A stretch of 7,687 nucleotides of DNA from Gammaproteobacteria bacterium (GTDB lineage: Bacteria; Pseudomonadota; Gammaproteobacteria; Chromatiales; Chromatiaceae): assembly GCA_030621975.1 (NCBI GenBank), contig JAUXGQ010000061.1, forward strand, positions 1 to 7,687, written 5' to 3'. The position numbers and the translations under genes were made by a program. Of the stretch, positions 7,214 through 7,687 are shown piece by piece. Position 1 is the stretch's first letter; each line of letters starts with the position of its first letter. A model generated the notes under the pieces. It saw only the letters and a list, made by a program, of their open reading frames with translations, ran no database searches and was not told the DNA's origin.

Positions 7214-7225
7214 CAACCGCGGTTG
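7214..7225. repeat. Perfect 12-bp palindrome
   Basis: CAACCGCGGTTG reads the same on both strands. With no loop it cannot make a normal RNA hairpin, so a dimeric protein site or chance are the options. It starts 30 bp after the ycgB stop codon. Confidence 0.3.
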
Positions 7226-7332
7226 GACACGAATTCTAAAACACGGGGTATTCGGCAAGTAACCATTCACGGTGACAACATGCCGCATTACGCATTGAGA
7301 GTGAACGGCCAGAAGAAGGAAGACAGAATGAC

Positions 7333-7479
7333 CACACAAGGCACAAAAGACACAGAAGAATAGAACGACGGGGATATTCTGGCTCTATGTGATCGGATCA
7401 GACCGATATCGTTTGATCTGCACAGGTTCCTTCGGCACGGGAATTTAAGGCTGGCTTTGTGAATTGTGTGCTTTCTGTG
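7333..7479. repeat. Inverted pair of 9-nt tandem arrays (MITE-like)
   Basis: Three 9-nt units, CACACAAGG, CACAAAAGA and CACAGAAGA, run from 7333 to 7359. On the opposite strand the segment 7453-7479 reads CACAGAAAG, CACACAATT and CACAAAGCC, again three 9-nt units of the same type. The arms thus face each other across 93 nt, and looser similarity (AGAAGGAAGACAG against AGAATGGAAATACAG) continues outward for some 20 nt. In the middle ATCGG (7392-7396) and CCGAT (7403-7407) form a small hairpin. Similar CACAAAGGA-type intergenic repeats are dispersed in many proteobacterial genomes; this looks like a worn copy. Confidence 0.5.
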
Positions 7480-7520
7480 GCTGTATTTCCATTCTTGGAA
7501 ACAACTCGACGCCGACGGGT

Positions 7521-7548
7521 TTGAAACCGGCCGGACAATCTCTATAAT
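7521..7548 (+). promoter_or_regulatory. Sigma-70 promoter for the zinc-ribbon gene
   Basis: TTGAAA (7521-7526) and a perfect TATAAT (7543-7548) are 16 nt apart, one short of the ideal spacing. Transcription would begin near 7555, about 28 nt before the start codon at 7583. This makes the last gene a separate transcription unit from the yeaG operon. Confidence 0.72.
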
Positions 7549-7582
7549 ATCAGGCACTGCGTAACTGATTCAGGAGTTGAAA

Positions 7583-7687
7583 ATGCCTACTTATGACTAT
7601 CGTTGTGAGGCCACCGGCCGGGTGGTGGAAGTCTCCCACCGCATGCAGGAACAGATGAGCACCTGGGGGGAACTCTGCCAGCGTGCC
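7583..7687 (+). CDS. FmdB-family zinc-ribbon protein (5' part only)
   Basis: The first 35 codons of a small protein, cut by the window edge: MPTYDYRCEATGRVVEVSHR and onward to ELCQRA. The MPTYDYRC start is the hallmark of FmdB-type putative regulatory zinc-ribbon proteins. In the usual form C8 begins a CxxC pair; here the spacing is CEATG, with no second cysteine at +3, a subtype I recall from proteobacteria in which the zinc site may be altered or lost. AGGAG (7572-7576) lies 6 nt before the ATG, fixing the start. The role in the cell is unknown; the family name comes from a gene near a formamidase operon and does not prove regulation. The C-terminal part, including any further cysteines, is not visible. 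Confidence 0.8.
   Translation, partial: MPTYDYRCEATGRVVEVSHRMQEQMSTWGELCQRA

Larger units (their letters stand above)
7185..7520. other. Intergenic spacer with repeats, no gene
   Basis: Between ycgB and the zinc-ribbon gene no coding frame is supported; the small frames here have no ribosome site or domain. It holds a perfect 12-bp palindrome at 7214-7225 and an inverted pair of 9-nt-period repeat arrays at 7333-7479. No rho-independent terminator with a T-run was seen for the operon. Confidence 0.6.

Noticed and set aside
1..7687. tRNA, rRNA, CRISPR array, insertion sequence or phage genes
   Set aside because: Searched by eye on both strands; no cloverleaf, regularly spaced repeats of CRISPR type, transposase or integrase motif was recognised.

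Overview
The window looks like a piece of a gammaproteobacterial chromosome. The main evidence is an intact yeaG-yeaH-ycgB type operon whose proteins closely follow the Escherichia coli family members as I recall them. The GC-rich codon use and a following FmdB-like zinc-ribbon gene fit the same picture. The sequence does not fix the genus; an environmental gammaproteobacterium is the best guess.

Layout. On the minus strand at the left is a secreted metallo-beta-lactamase-fold hydrolase (51-995). About 1.5 kb without an intact gene follows (996-2470). It holds a decayed small lipoprotein-like gene (pseudogene, minus strand, one in-frame amber codon plus one frameshift), a nested inverted-repeat structure near 2099-2154, and an AT-rich upstream region with a good sigma-54 (-24/-12) promoter match at 2348-2364. 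A 9-bp inverted repeat about 110 bp further upstream is a possible activator site. Next come three plus-strand genes: a PrkA/YeaG serine kinase (2471-4393), a YeaH/DUF444 von Willebrand A-like protein (4420-5691) and a SpoVR/YcgB family protein (5688-7184, GTG start overlapping the yeaH stop by 4 nt). A 400-bp spacer contains a 12-bp palindrome, an inverted pair of 9-nt-period repeat arrays and a clear sigma-70 promoter. The window ends 35 codons into a zinc-ribbon FmdB-family gene.

How the genes work together. YeaG (kinase with an AAA+ fold), YeaH (vWA-type partner) and YcgB/SpoVR are co-conserved in many proteobacteria and linked to stationary-phase and nutrient-starvation adaptation; in enterics yeaGH has been placed under nitrogen (NtrC/sigma-54) and RpoS control. 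Tight spacing and overlap here indicate one transcript, and the sigma-54 match fits starvation-type control. The biochemical job of YeaH and SpoVR is still poorly defined. I see no clearly new defence, CRISPR or mobile system; the best leads are the regulatory region, the gene decay and the intergenic repeats.
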